Positions 7,864-16,237 are shown, counted from the stretch's first letter. The stretch: DNA of 64,000 nt from Nostoc sp. 'Peltigera membranacea cyanobiont' N6 (GCF_002949735.1 NZ_CP026681.1:186001-250000), one strand, 5' to 3'. Notes: generated by a model from the sequence alone, not told the origin. Made by a program: numbers and translations.

Positions 7864-9039
7864 ATGAAATATGTTGACGAATTCCGCGAACCGGAAAAAG
7901 CAGAAGCCTTACGCCGCGAAATCGCCAAATTATCCCGCCAGCTAGAAAAACCCATCAAAATAATGGAAGTATGCGGCGGACATACCCATTCCATTTTTAA
8001 ATATGGTATCGAAGAAATATTACCCCAAACCATCGAACTAATTCATGGGCCTGGTTGTCCAGTATGCGTTATGCCAAAAGGGAGATTAGATGATGCGATC
8101 GCAATCTCTCAAAATCATAACGTCATTTTTGCCACCTTTGGCGATGCCATGCGAGTTCCCGGTTCCAAAACCACTTTACTGCAAGCCAGGGCGCAAGGTG
8201 CAGACATCCGTATGGTGTACTCTCCCCTAGATAGCCTGCAAATTGCCAGAGATAACCCCGACAAAGAAGTAGTTTTCTTCGCATTAGGCTTTGAAACCAC
8301 AGCCCCCAGCACCGCCTTCACGATTCTGCAAGCAGCAGCCGAAGAAATTCATAACTTTAGTATGTTTTCCAATCACGTCCTTGTGATTCCCGCCCTCAAA
8401 GCACTATTAGATAATCCCGACTTGCAACTAGATGGATTTGTTGGGCCAGGTCATGTCAGTATGGTAATAGGCAGTGACCCATACCAATTTATTTCCCAAC
8501 AATATAATAAGCCGATTGTCGTCTCAGGATTTGAACCCTTAGATATTCTCCAATCCATTTGGATGCTATTGCAACAATTAGTAGAAAATCGTTGCGAAGT
8601 TGAAAATCAATATAACCGAATTGTCCAAAAATCTGGAAATACAGTAGCCCTACAAGCCATAAATAAAGTTTTCGCCATCCGAGATAGTTTTGATTGGCGC
8701 GGCTTGGGAGATATCCCTTATTCAGGATTAAAAATTCAACCTGAATATGCTCAATTTGATGCCGAACTTAAATTTACCATTCCTAATCTCAAAGTAGCCG
8801 ACCATAAAGCTTGTAAATGTGGAGAAATTCTCAAAGGAGTCTTAAAACCTTGGGAGTGCAAAGTATTCGGTACAGCTTGCACACCAGAAACCCCCATTGG
8901 TACTTGCATGGTATCTTCCGAAGGTGCTTGTGCAGCCTATTACAAATACGGGCGACTCTCCACCATTGCCAAAAGAACAATACCAAAAGTCACTATAACT
9001 CAAGAACCTCTCCCCGCCTGCGGCTTCTTTTCAGACTAA
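7864..9039 (+). CDS. hypD: hydrogenase maturation factor HypD
   Basis: HypD (391 residues) is the iron-sulfur scaffold on which, together with HypC, the Fe(CN)2CO group is assembled. The conserved CGGHTH motif (C37) and GPGCPVC (C65, C68) supply the reactive thiols. The C-terminal cysteine set (CKC, WEC, TAC, GTC and GAC between about residues 317 and 355) holds the [4Fe-4S] cluster. Nothing essential is missing. The gene follows hypC after 136 bases that contain a TGCGGTTCG-type repeat, and precedes hypE by about 50 bases. Confidence 0.97.
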   Translation: MKYVDEFREPEKAEALRREIAKLSRQLEKPIKIMEVCGGHTHSIFKYGIEEILPQTIELIHGPGCPVCVMPKGRLDDAIAISQNHNVIFATFGDAMRVPGSKTTLLQARAQGADIRMVYSPLDSLQIARDNPDKEVVFFALGFETTAPSTAFTILQAAAEEIHNFSMFSNHVLVIPALKALLDNPDLQLDGFVGPGHVSMVIGSDPYQFISQQYNKPIVVSGFEPLDILQSIWMLLQQLVENRCEVENQYNRIVQKSGNTVALQAINKVFAIRDSFDWRGLGDIPYSGLKIQPEYAQFDAELKFTIPNLKVADHKACKCGEILKGVLKPWECKVFGTACTPETPIGTCMVSSEGACAAYYKYGRLSTIAKRTIPKVTITQEPLPACGFFSD

Positions 9040-9091
9040 TACATCTCACAAATACTCTGCGTACCTTTGCGTTTAAAAAAATCCTTTAAGT

Positions 9092-10195
9092 ATGAATATT
9101 CACTCCCAAAACTCAATAAAAAATCCTCTATTCCAAAAAATTGAACAAGCCCGCCATCGCCAAGGTAAAGTGCGAGATACTCATATAACTCTTGCACATG
9201 GGAGTGGTGGTAAAGCCATGCGCGATTTAATAGATGATATCTTTGTTAGTAGTTTTGATAATCCAATTCTCTCACAACTAGAAGACCAAGCCAGCTTAAA
9301 TTTAGCCAGTCTCATGCAACAAGGAGACAGGCTTGCATTTACAACAGATTCTTATGTTGTAGACCCTTTATTTTTCCCAGGTAGTGATATAGGAGAATTA
9401 GCCATAAACGGTACAGTTAATGATTTAGCTGTCAGTGGTGCTAAACCTTTATATCTAACTTGTAGCGTAATTTTAGAAGAAGGATTACCTGTAGAAACCT
9501 TACGCCGTGTCGCAAACAGTATGAAAGCAGCCGCAGAAAAAGCTGGTGTTCAAATTGTTACTGGTGACACAAAAGTTGTACATCGTGGTGCTGCCGATAA
9601 ACTCTTTATTAATACTGCTGGCATTGGTATCATCCCACGAGGAGTTAATATTTCTGCCCACAACATTAAACCTGGAGATGTAATAATAATTAATGGTGAG
9701 ATAGGCAATCATGGAACAGCAATTTTAATTGCCCGTGGGGAATTAGCCTTAGAAACTGATATTGAAAGTGATTGTCAGCCGTTACATAGTTTAGTAGAAA
9801 CTATTCTCCATGTATGCCCACAAGTTCATGCTATGCGAGATGCTACACGCGGTGGTTTAGCTACAGTATTAAATGAATTTGCCCTCACTTCCAATGTGGG
9901 AATTCGTATTTTTGAAGAATCTATCCCAGTGCGTGAAGAAGTCAACGGAGTTTGCGAAATTCTCGGTTTAGACCCATTGTATTTAGCTAATGAAGGTAAG
10001 TTAGTTGTGGTGGTTCCAAAAGAGAATGCTGAAAATGTTTTATCCGCTATGAAATCTCACCCAGCAGGCAAAGATGCTTGTATTATTGGCGAAGTTATTT
10101 CTTCACCTCCAGGTATCGTATTGTTAAAAACCGTTTTTGGTGCTGAAAGGATTGTGGATATCTTGGTAGGCGACCAATTACCACGAATTTGTTAA
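9092..10195 (+). CDS. hypE: carbamoyl dehydratase HypE
   Basis: HypE (367 residues) accepts the carbamoyl group from HypF on its last cysteine and dehydrates it with ATP to a thiocyanate, the source of the CN ligands. The protein ends exactly in PRIC, giving the required C-terminal Cys367. The N-terminal AIRS-type ATP-binding domain shows LAHGSGGKAMRDLI, DSYVVDPLFFPG and NGTVNDLAVSGA. The C-terminal domain has ATRGGLATVLNE. The N-terminal stretch before THITLAHGSGG is about 25 residues long, a little longer than in many HypE proteins, so a later start is possible, although no other nearby ATG is in frame. Confidence 0.96.
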   Translation: MNIHSQNSIKNPLFQKIEQARHRQGKVRDTHITLAHGSGGKAMRDLIDDIFVSSFDNPILSQLEDQASLNLASLMQQGDRLAFTTDSYVVDPLFFPGSDIGELAINGTVNDLAVSGAKPLYLTCSVILEEGLPVETLRRVANSMKAAAEKAGVQIVTGDTKVVHRGAADKLFINTAGIGIIPRGVNISAHNIKPGDVIIINGEIGNHGTAILIARGELALETDIESDCQPLHSLVETILHVCPQVHAMRDATRGGLATVLNEFALTSNVGIRIFEESIPVREEVNGVCEILGLDPLYLANEGKLVVVVPKENAENVLSAMKSHPAGKDACIIGEVISSPPGIVLLKTVFGAERIVDILVGDQLPRIC

Positions 10196-10215
10196 TTTTT
10201 AATAGATTTTATAGT

Positions 10216-10557
10216 ATGCACGAATTTGGAATTACTCAAAATATTGTGGCAATTGTAACTGAACACGCCAAAGGTGCAAAAGTACAGCGAGTTTTATTAG
10301 AAATCGGTAAACTTTCAGCCATTATGCCCGATGCTATCCGATTTTGTTTTGATATTTGTACTCAAGGCACAGTTTTAGAAGGGGCGACATTAGAAATTGT
10401 GGAAATCCCAGGCTTAGGGCGATGTCGCCAATGCGGTGCAGAAATTTATTTAGATAAACCATTTGGTATTTGTAGCTGTGGTAGCGTGCAATTAGATTTG
10501 ATTGCTGGTGAAGAACTGAAAATTAAAGAAATAGAAATAGAGGAATTATGTGTGTAA
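10216..10557 (+). CDS. hypA: nickel metallochaperone HypA
   Basis: HypA (113 residues) passes nickel with HypB to the hydrogenase large subunit. The start is the ATG giving MHEFG, because His2 and Glu3 form the nickel site; an ATG at 10189 in the same frame would add nine residues and bury this motif. The zinc site has the first pair C-R-Q-C (about residue 73) but the second pair reads CSC, so the two cysteines are separated by one residue rather than the usual two. The gene starts 20 bases after hypE and overlaps hypB by 10 bases. Confidence 0.93.
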   Translation: MHEFGITQNIVAIVTEHAKGAKVQRVLLEIGKLSAIMPDAIRFCFDICTQGTVLEGATLEIVEIPGLGRCRQCGAEIYLDKPFGICSCGSVQLDLIAGEELKIKEIEIEELCV

Positions 10558-11378
10558 CCTGCGGTTGTTCTGATGATGGCGAAACTAAAATTATCAATTT
10601 AGAAACAGATGAAGCTGAACATCATCATACTCACACTTTATCAGATGGTACTGTTATAACTCATTCCCACAGTCATGATACTCATATAGAAGCGCCTCAA
10701 ATTCATGCCAAAATACATAACACAACAATATCTTTAGAACAGGAGATTTTAGCGAAAAATAATCTGCTAGCTGCCCAAAACCGGGGATGGTTTAAAGGTC
10801 GAAATATTCTCGCTTTAAATTTAATGAGTTCTCCCGGCGCTGGCAAAACAACTCTGTTGACAAAAACCATTAATGATTTAAAAAATCAATTATCTATCAG
10901 TGTCATTGAAGGCGACCAAGAAACTGCTAATGATGCCAAAAAAATTAAAGAAACTGGTTCTAAAGTTATCCAAATAAATACTGGAACAGGCTGTCATTTG
11001 GATGCATCAATGATAGAGAGAGGTTTACAAGAACTGAATCCGCCTCTGAACTCGGTTGTGATGATTGAAAATGTGGGAAATTTGGTTTGTCCAGCCTTAT
11101 TTGATTTGGGAGAAAATGCAAAAGTAGTGATTCTCTCGGTTACAGAGGGAGAAGATAAGCCGATAAAATATCCCCACATGTTCCGTGCTAGTAACATCAT
11201 GATTATCACGAAAATTGATTTGCTGCCTTATGTAGATTTTGATGTTCAAAAGTGCATAGATTATGCTAGGCAAATCAATCCTCAAATTCAGATTTTTCAA
11301 GTTTCTGCAACTACTGGTACTGGGTTGGAGAAGTGGTATGCGTGGCTAATTGAAAACTTAAAAATTTGTCAACGCTAA
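10548..11378 (+). CDS. hypB: nickel-binding GTPase HypB
   Basis: HypB (276 residues) is the GTPase that inserts nickel with HypA. It has the N-terminal high-affinity nickel motif CVTCGC (C2, C5, C7), a histidine-rich linker with about ten His between residues 25 and 57 (nickel storage type), the P-loop SSPGAGKTTL (residues 94-103), the switch region EGDQETANDA and the metal-site segment GTGCHLDASM. TKIDLLPY gives guanine specificity. The start is supported by GAGGAATT upstream and the overlap with hypA (ATGTGTGTAA), which suggests translational coupling. It ends the hyp run. Confidence 0.97.
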   Translation: MCVTCGCSDDGETKIINLETDEAEHHHTHTLSDGTVITHSHSHDTHIEAPQIHAKIHNTTISLEQEILAKNNLLAAQNRGWFKGRNILALNLMSSPGAGKTTLLTKTINDLKNQLSISVIEGDQETANDAKKIKETGSKVIQINTGTGCHLDASMIERGLQELNPPLNSVVMIENVGNLVCPALFDLGENAKVVILSVTEGEDKPIKYPHMFRASNIMIITKIDLLPYVDFDVQKCIDYARQINPQIQIFQVSATTGTGLEKWYAWLIENLKICQR

Positions 11379-11411
11379 TTTCTTTACGCTTGAGGAATAT
11401 TTTATTTTTTT

Positions 11412-11450
11412 TTACGAACCGCGAAGGACGCAAAGGACGCAAAGGAAGAG
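11412..11450. repeat. inverted copy of the hyp-spacer repeat
   Basis: ACGAACCGCGAAGGACGC followed by AAAGGACGCAAAGGAAG is the reverse complement of the CCTTTGCGTCC...GCGGTTCGT sequence found before hypD. It stands just after hypB. Confidence 0.6.
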
Positions 11451-11519
11451 ATAGGTAATTTTAAACCCTATCATCAAAAAGATAAGTCATTGATTTACTG
11501 AATCCCTCTGTGGGTTCAT

Positions 11520-11570
11520 GAAAAATGGAAGTATTTTTTATAACATATAAAATGCATACTTCCATTTTTC
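11520..11570. promoter_or_regulatory. perfect 15-bp inverted repeat upstream of the GH13 gene
   Basis: Arms GAAAAATGGAAGTAT (11520-11534) and its exact complement (11556-11570) flank a 21-base AT-rich loop, ending 19 bases before the GH13 start codon. Its position fits an operator or a 5' leader hairpin controlling that gene; a terminator of the hyp run is less likely because no T-tract follows. The role is inferred from position. Confidence 0.55.
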
Positions 11571-11589
11571 TATCAGTGTGTAAATCCTC

Positions 11590-13158
11590 ATGGCTAAAGT
11601 TGAAGAATTGACACCCCAGCAACTCTCCGAAACAGACCTGAAACCACGAGGGAGAGTTTATCCGAGTCCTATCAGTTGGCGCGACCAGTTTTTGTACCAA
11701 TTGATAGTAGATAGATTCAGTGATGATAATGAAAATCAAAGAGAACTTTTTGACCACAGCAATCCTGCAAAATTCCAGGTTAAAGATAAAGCCGACTGGA
11801 TGGCAGCAGGGACAAAGTTTGTAGGTGGTACTCTTAAAGGAATTAAAAGTAAATTAGACTACTTGCAGCGATTGGGAGTAACAACGCTGTGGATTAATCC
11901 ACCTTGGCAACAACGTTCTGACTTAGAAGCTTACCATAGCGATCGCACTCAAGACTTCTTAAATATTGACCCCCACTTTGGCACTCGTCAAGATTTAAGA
12001 GATTTAATTGATGCCGCCCACGATCGCAGGATGTATGTAATCCTAGATGTAATATACGACCAGAATTCTGATAACTGGTTCAACAGAAATGACGTAATTG
12101 CAGCTTTAGCCAGAGTTTATCAATATTGGATTGCTCTTTCTGACTGCGATGGCTTGCGGATAGATAGCCTCAAACACGTTTCTCCAGAAGATTCCCGCAA
12201 ATTCTGCACAGCTATTCGTGAATACGCCGAATCTATCGGTAAAGAAAACTTTTTACTCACTGGGGAAATAACCTCCGGTAGTATGGCTGGTGCTTACATA
12301 GACATTATTGCTCGGAACCTTAGTGCTGTATTAGACAACGTACAAACTCCGAATGAATTAGCTGCATTCGCAAAAGGGTTAGTACATCCCAAACAATTTT
12401 TCGATTTGTATAGCGAAAACCATCTCGCTGGAGAATATCGCCAAATTGGGACATATCATGTCTCCATCTTGGATGACGATACTAATAAGCAAAGATTTGC
12501 CGCATACAGTAATGTATCTCATCTTTATGAGCAAGTTGCTCATGCTGTCGGCGTGCAATTAACCATCCCAGGCATCCCAGCTATTTATTATGGAACAGAA
12601 CAGGCTTTTGATGGGAATGAAGGTTATCACGATTACAGCATAGAAGGTGGAAGGTTTGCCGAAGATAGATATATCAAAGAAGCGATGTTTGGCGGTGCTT
12701 TTGGCGCATTTCAAACAGCAGACTGTCATTTCTTCGATATCGACCATCCTACCTATTTGCGAATAGCTGCGATCGCGCGTATCCGCAACAGTCACGATAA
12801 AATTGGTAAAGCATTGCGTCAGGGACATCACTACCTACGCGAAACATCCTTTTATAACTACCCCTTCTCGATTCCCGGACAAGGTGAATTAGTTGCTTGG
12901 TCACAAGTACTATTTGACACAGAAGTGTTAATGGTATTGAATACCAACGGCTTAGAAAATCGCGGTGCAGAAGTAACAGTAGATACTTATATGCATCCTC
13001 AAGACTCAGAAATGACTTTTTTATACAAAAGTGATTGGAGAGATGCCGATTTACGCGATTCACGGCAGAATCAAACTGTAACTGTGCAACATTATAACGA
13101 CCGTCGCGCAACTGTCCGAATTGATTTGCCTCCTTCAGGAATGGCAATTTTGGCGTAA
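11590..13158 (+). CDS. GH13 alpha-amylase-family glycoside hydrolase with divergent motifs
   Basis: This 522-residue protein has the GH13 barrel: DGLRID with nucleophile D192, LTGEIT with acid/base E226 and a third acid in SILDDDTNKQRF (D297). The late GIPAIYYGTEQ segment is also typical. Two usual features differ: region I reads DVIYDQ rather than DVxxNH, and region IV reads DDD rather than NHD, so the two substrate-binding histidines are replaced. The loop after region I is short, so domain B is reduced. No signal peptide is seen, so it probably acts inside the cell on glycogen-derived or other glucosides. Substrate cannot be told from sequence. It may be autonomous from the hyp run. Confidence 0.88.
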   Translation: MAKVEELTPQQLSETDLKPRGRVYPSPISWRDQFLYQLIVDRFSDDNENQRELFDHSNPAKFQVKDKADWMAAGTKFVGGTLKGIKSKLDYLQRLGVTTLWINPPWQQRSDLEAYHSDRTQDFLNIDPHFGTRQDLRDLIDAAHDRRMYVILDVIYDQNSDNWFNRNDVIAALARVYQYWIALSDCDGLRIDSLKHVSPEDSRKFCTAIREYAESIGKENFLLTGEITSGSMAGAYIDIIARNLSAVLDNVQTPNELAAFAKGLVHPKQFFDLYSENHLAGEYRQIGTYHVSILDDDTNKQRFAAYSNVSHLYEQVAHAVGVQLTIPGIPAIYYGTEQAFDGNEGYHDYSIEGGRFAEDRYIKEAMFGGAFGAFQTADCHFFDIDHPTYLRIAAIARIRNSHDKIGKALRQGHHYLRETSFYNYPFSIPGQGELVAWSQVLFDTEVLMVLNTNGLENRGAEVTVDTYMHPQDSEMTFLYKSDWRDADLRDSRQNQTVTVQHYNDRRATVRIDLPPSGMAILA

Positions 13159-13236
13159 GCAAACACTAGTATTTGGGCAAAGCTTTGGGTAAAAACCTAG
13201 TTTAAATTTATAAACTTTTACCAGAAGTTTTGCCCC

Positions 13237-13405
13237 AAGAGTTTGAATGAACAAGTATTTCACTGTGATTTTAGGCACTTTTAGATCCCCCCTAACCCCC
13301 CTTAAATAAGGGGGGAACCGGAGTTAAAGTCCCCCTTAAAAAGGGGGATTTAGGGGGATCTAAAACCTTTGATACCGACAAGAGGACTTTTCAAACATCC
13401 TCTAA
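13237..13405. mobile_element. MITE-like element, family A, copy 1
   Basis: The core is a GC-rich palindrome starting TTTTAGATCCCCCCTAA (13279) and ending GGGGGATCTAAAA (13365). The right arm continues CCTTTGATACCGACA and ends AGAGGACTTTTCAAACATCC. The same order of blocks is found, in inverse orientation, at 24851-25016. It encodes no protein, so it would depend on a transposase elsewhere. The left terminal repeat is degenerate here. Confidence 0.7.
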
Positions 13406-13423
13406 GAATTGATAAAAATTGCA

Positions 13424-13452
13424 ACACCCTGCACTTTAGGAGTACAGGGTGT
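13424..13452. terminator. candidate bidirectional terminator hairpin
   Basis: ACACCCTG (13424-13431) and CAGGGTGT (13445-13452) form a GC-rich stem, extended inward with one mismatch. It lies between the converging GH13 gene and the minus-strand gene ending at 13507. No strong T-tract follows on either side. Confidence 0.45.
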
Positions 13453-13506
13453 AATAAAGATGAATCAGCTATATTTTTTGTGATTCCCAGAGTGTGCTTA
13501 TTTACC

Positions 13507-13881
13507 TCACAGCCAATCTCGATAAGCAGATATTTCATTTACGCTGATTTCAAACGGCATCCCCTTACCAAATGGCGGATAAACGCGGATTTTGCCATTG
13601 CTAGTAAACCGTTCTAACCTATTACCCAACTGGGCAATATTGCTGACTATATGCCAGTAAGATACTAAGTCAGGGCAATCAATAATTAATGTGAGGATGC
13701 TAGCATTTGTTGTGAGATACCACTGACAATTAGACAACAAAACTCGCGTAATGCGATCGCAAGCTAGAAAAAAGCATCTGCCAGTAGACTGTTCTAGCTC
13801 CATTTGCAGCATTGCATCCTGTTTCGTTACCTCAGTTGGAGGTAAATCATCGGGAGGAAGCAGGTAAAGTTTAGAAGACAT
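13507..13881 (-). CDS. hypothetical protein, cotranscribed with LLM oxidoreductase
   Basis: This 124-residue soluble protein is not recognised. It has a beta-rich middle (CQWYLTTNASILTLIIDCPDLVSYWHIV) followed by AQLGNRLERF and a short C-terminal end. Its start overlaps the end of the luciferase-like monooxygenase gene by 11 bases, so the two are very probably co-translated. That coupling suggests that it assists or modifies the oxidoreductase, but no motif shows how. Confidence 0.65.
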   Translation of the reverse strand: MSSKLYLLPPDDLPPTEVTKQDAMLQMELEQSTGRCFFLACDRITRVLLSNCQWYLTTNASILTLIIDCPDLVSYWHIVSNIAQLGNRLERFTSNGKIRVYPPFGKGMPFEISVNEISAYRDWL

Positions 13882-14878
13882 AATTTCGCACCTCTTGGTT
13901 GTAGCGCGTCAAACTCTCCAAGTTTTTTTGCATATCCGAAGACGAGGGTTTGAGGGCTAGCGTACCTAAATTTAATTCGTCTTGAAATTTCTTGATTTTG
14001 TCTCGACAAGTCTCCACATCACCGATAATTGAATTTTCAATCAAATAATCTTCGTCGAAACAAATGTTTGTACGATCGAATGGTTTTTGGTTGGAATTCG
14101 CACTATTTTGCAATACTTGAGCCGTATTAGCCTTCATTTTCTGACTAAATTGGCGGATGAAAGGCAATGCCTCACTCACTGCTTCATCAAATGTTTTGCC
14201 AACATAAAAAAAGCGTGCCAGCACGAAGTTTTCTGCACCACTAGAATTTAAGGCTCGATATTTAGCAACAGTATCCTTCAATCTTGGTAGGGAGAATGGC
14301 GGCCCGCCCATTAAGCTGAAGGAATGTTTAGCAGCAAACTCAATGCCATCATCGCCGCCAGTGGCAACATACACTGGTACTTGACTCTGCAATGGTTTTG
14401 GGTAAATGGTTAAGCGATCGCATTGATAATACTTGCCATTAAATGATACATCAGTTTCATATAAAAGCTTTTGAACCAGTGCGATCGCCTCTAGCATCTT
14501 GGGACGGGATTCACTTGGGAGTGTCGCAAAATGCTTATTTTGTTGCGGAAAGGGGCCGCCTTTGGCAACTCCAAATAATAATCTTCCATTGCACAGGTTA
14601 TCCAGAGTGGCGATATCCTCCGCTACCCGAATTGGGTTGTGGAATGGCAGTAACACCGCCGCAGTAGCCAATTGGATAGTTGAAGTCAGTCCCGCCAAAT
14701 GTGCCATTAACAGCAACATAGACGGGCTGAGATTGGATTCACTAAAATGATGCTCACTCACCCAGGCTGACTCAAAACCTAAACTTTCTGCCTGTTTTAT
14801 CAGTGTCACTTGCTCAAAGATGGCACGATGAGCATCTTGGTGGTGATTATCGTAATTGCAGAAAATTCCAGTTTTCAT
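13871..14878 (-). CDS. luciferase-like (LLM class) flavin-dependent oxidoreductase
   Basis: This 335-residue protein belongs to the bacterial luciferase-like TIM-barrel family, which uses reduced flavin and oxygen. Family features are the N-terminal MKTGIFCNYDNHHQD, AESLGFESAWVSEHHF near residue 32, the segment ATAAVLLPFHNPIRVAEDIA near residue 73 and NGRLLFGVAKG near residue 98. The length is normal. The natural substrate cannot be deduced. It is translationally coupled to the small protein downstream. The cofactor (FMN or F420) is not fixed by sequence; FMN is more likely in a cyanobacterium. Confidence 0.88.
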   Translation of the reverse strand: MKTGIFCNYDNHHQDAHRAIFEQVTLIKQAESLGFESAWVSEHHFSESNLSPSMLLLMAHLAGLTSTIQLATAAVLLPFHNPIRVAEDIATLDNLCNGRLLFGVAKGGPFPQQNKHFATLPSESRPKMLEAIALVQKLLYETDVSFNGKYYQCDRLTIYPKPLQSQVPVYVATGGDDGIEFAAKHSFSLMGGPPFSLPRLKDTVAKYRALNSSGAENFVLARFFYVGKTFDEAVSEALPFIRQFSQKMKANTAQVLQNSANSNQKPFDRTNICFDEDYLIENSIIGDVETCRDKIKKFQDELNLGTLALKPSSSDMQKNLESLTRYNQEVRNYVF

Positions 14879-14979
14879 TAGTTGCGTTGATACTTTGTGC
14901 TAGCTATTCGAGTGGTCGATAAGTTCGTACTAAGCACTAAAGTGCTTAAATTCCCCCTCTCGATTAATGCGCTGAATGA

Positions 14980-15342
14980 CTAAGTTGCAACCCACTGCAA
15001 CTCCAACCATAAGCGTGGATTGTTTTCTTTGAGCTTCGACATCGGATCGCGCAATAATCGCTTGGCATTCATGCAGACTACCTGCACTAGACCCATGTTG
15101 TATGCTACTTCTCTGAGTATTTCTTTGTGGGCTTGCACACAGGAAATCATTTCGGCAGAGCAATAAATTCCTATATATTGCAAGCGTCTAGCAGGTCGCC
15201 CCCAAAAACAGGTGATGACTTGCACATGACACCCATCTAGTAATTCCCCAACTTTTGGGTAGTAGTGGTTGAGGACTCTTGTGAATTCTTTGGCTAAGAT
15301 ATCTTCAGCAATCATTGGAACTGATATTTCTGTAGCGTCCAT
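14980..15342 (-). CDS. hypothetical cyanobacterial protein
   Basis: This 120-residue protein is not recognised. It has several cysteines (GCHVQVITCFWG, IYCSAEMISC, VVCMNAKRLL), but they do not form a known metal motif. I chose the ATG at 15342; a GTG one codon earlier is also possible. It ends 101 bases before the luciferase-like gene in the same direction and may be in its transcript. No membrane segment or signal peptide is seen. Confidence 0.55.
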   Translation of the reverse strand: MDATEISVPMIAEDILAKEFTRVLNHYYPKVGELLDGCHVQVITCFWGRPARRLQYIGIYCSAEMISCVQAHKEILREVAYNMGLVQVVCMNAKRLLRDPMSKLKENNPRLWLELQWVAT

Positions 15343-15491
15343 CACGCTATTTAATATAACATAATTTTATCAATTAAATATGACAAAATGCCTTATTAGG
15401 TTTAAATAAAATATTAAATATTACAGAAAAAAGAGGTGTACCTTATTTAGTATCACCTCCGATTTGCGTAAAGCATCTTTATATTGAATCA

Positions 15492-15528
15492 GATATCAAA
15501 GTAGCCTTGCTGACAAAAATTTGATATC
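15492..15528. repeat. 9-bp inverted repeat GATATCAAA / TTTGATATC
   Basis: Two exact 9-base arms (15492-15500 and 15520-15528) lie 19 bases apart, next to the stronger 17-bp palindrome. On the minus strand they are upstream of the 120-residue gene. They could be an operator or part of a terminator region. Confidence 0.5.
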
Positions 15529-15537
15529 AAAATCATG

Positions 15538-15580
15538 AATTCAAATAAAATGTATTTTATTAGTACATTTTATTTGAATT
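15538..15580. terminator. perfect 17-bp AT-rich hairpin downstream of a minus-strand gene trio
   Basis: AATTCAAATAAAATGTA (15538-15554) and its exact complement (15564-15580) are separated by 9 bases. It begins 23 bases past the stop of the 103-residue gene, where an end-of-transcript hairpin would be expected. The stem is AT-rich and no clear U-tract follows, so RNA stabilisation is an alternative to termination. Confidence 0.55.
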
Positions 15581-15602
15581 ATAAATATTAAATTTTTAAT
15601 TA

Positions 15603-15914
15603 TTATCGAGCATTGCGCTCACAAACTAATACCTCCGCGATGATATCCGGCACATTTCCAAAGTCTGCAAATCCTTCATCACCACGGATTGGTGATATAA
15701 ATGTATAGTTAGGATCGCACACTCCATTGTCATAAACTTGAAGAAACCACCTATCGGGAAATCCTTCTACACCTAATTCTACAGTGTACCAACTCTCGCC
15801 AATCAAATGAGAGCTAAAGATTGTGAACCACTCCCGATTCTCTTCTGAAATATTCCAATCTGCCATTAGCAGTTCTAAAGCAATTTGTCCCGCATCTGTT
15901 GAAGTCAACAACAT
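15603..15914 (-). CDS. hypothetical acidic protein, last of a three-gene run
   Basis: This 103-residue, acidic, tryptophan-rich protein is not recognised. It has the pattern W-x-T-V-E-L-G-V-E-G-x-P-D-R-W-F-L-Q-V-Y near residues 42-62, a beta-rich core. It starts 2 bases after the stop of the 93-residue gene upstream, so both are co-translated. General size and composition recall small cyanobacterial accessory or immunity-like proteins, but there is no motif to support such a call. Confidence 0.65.
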   Translation of the reverse strand: MLLTSTDAGQIALELLMADWNISEENREWFTIFSSHLIGESWYTVELGVEGFPDRWFLQVYDNGVCDPNYTFISPIRGDEGFADFGNVPDIIAEVLVCERNAR

Positions 15915-15916
15915 TT

Positions 15917-16198
15917 TTACTCCTTATTTGCGACTTCAGTATTTTCAACATCGGTATTCGGAACTTCCGGGTATAAACCCAGTTCTTTAGCTAGCTCACG
16001 CGCCACAAAAAATAAAAACTTGGCACCGTCTTGATTGCCTTCATGGGCAAACATAGTTGCTACTTGTAACATTGCTTGTACGAAACCGGAATCAATCAAC
16101 TCTGGCTTAGATTCTAAAACTTGTGGTTCTTGACCATTAGGACATTTGAGCAATTCATCAATCAGGTTAAAATACAATTGTTGGCGTTGTTCTGACAT
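15917..16198 (-). CDS. hypothetical helical protein
   Basis: This 93-residue protein is mostly helical (YFNLIDELLKCPNG, SGFVQAMLQVATMFAHEGNQDGAKFLFFVARELAKELG), a TPR-like pattern with one helical hairpin. It lies between a membrane protein gene (39 bases upstream) and the acidic 103-residue gene (2 bases downstream), all on the minus strand. No function is recognised. Confidence 0.65.
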   Translation of the reverse strand: MSEQRQQLYFNLIDELLKCPNGQEPQVLESKPELIDSGFVQAMLQVATMFAHEGNQDGAKFLFFVARELAKELGLYPEVPNTDVENTEVANKE

Positions 16199-16237
16199 GG
16201 TTTTTCTGTTGATTTTAGTAAGTAAATAGTGAATTGG

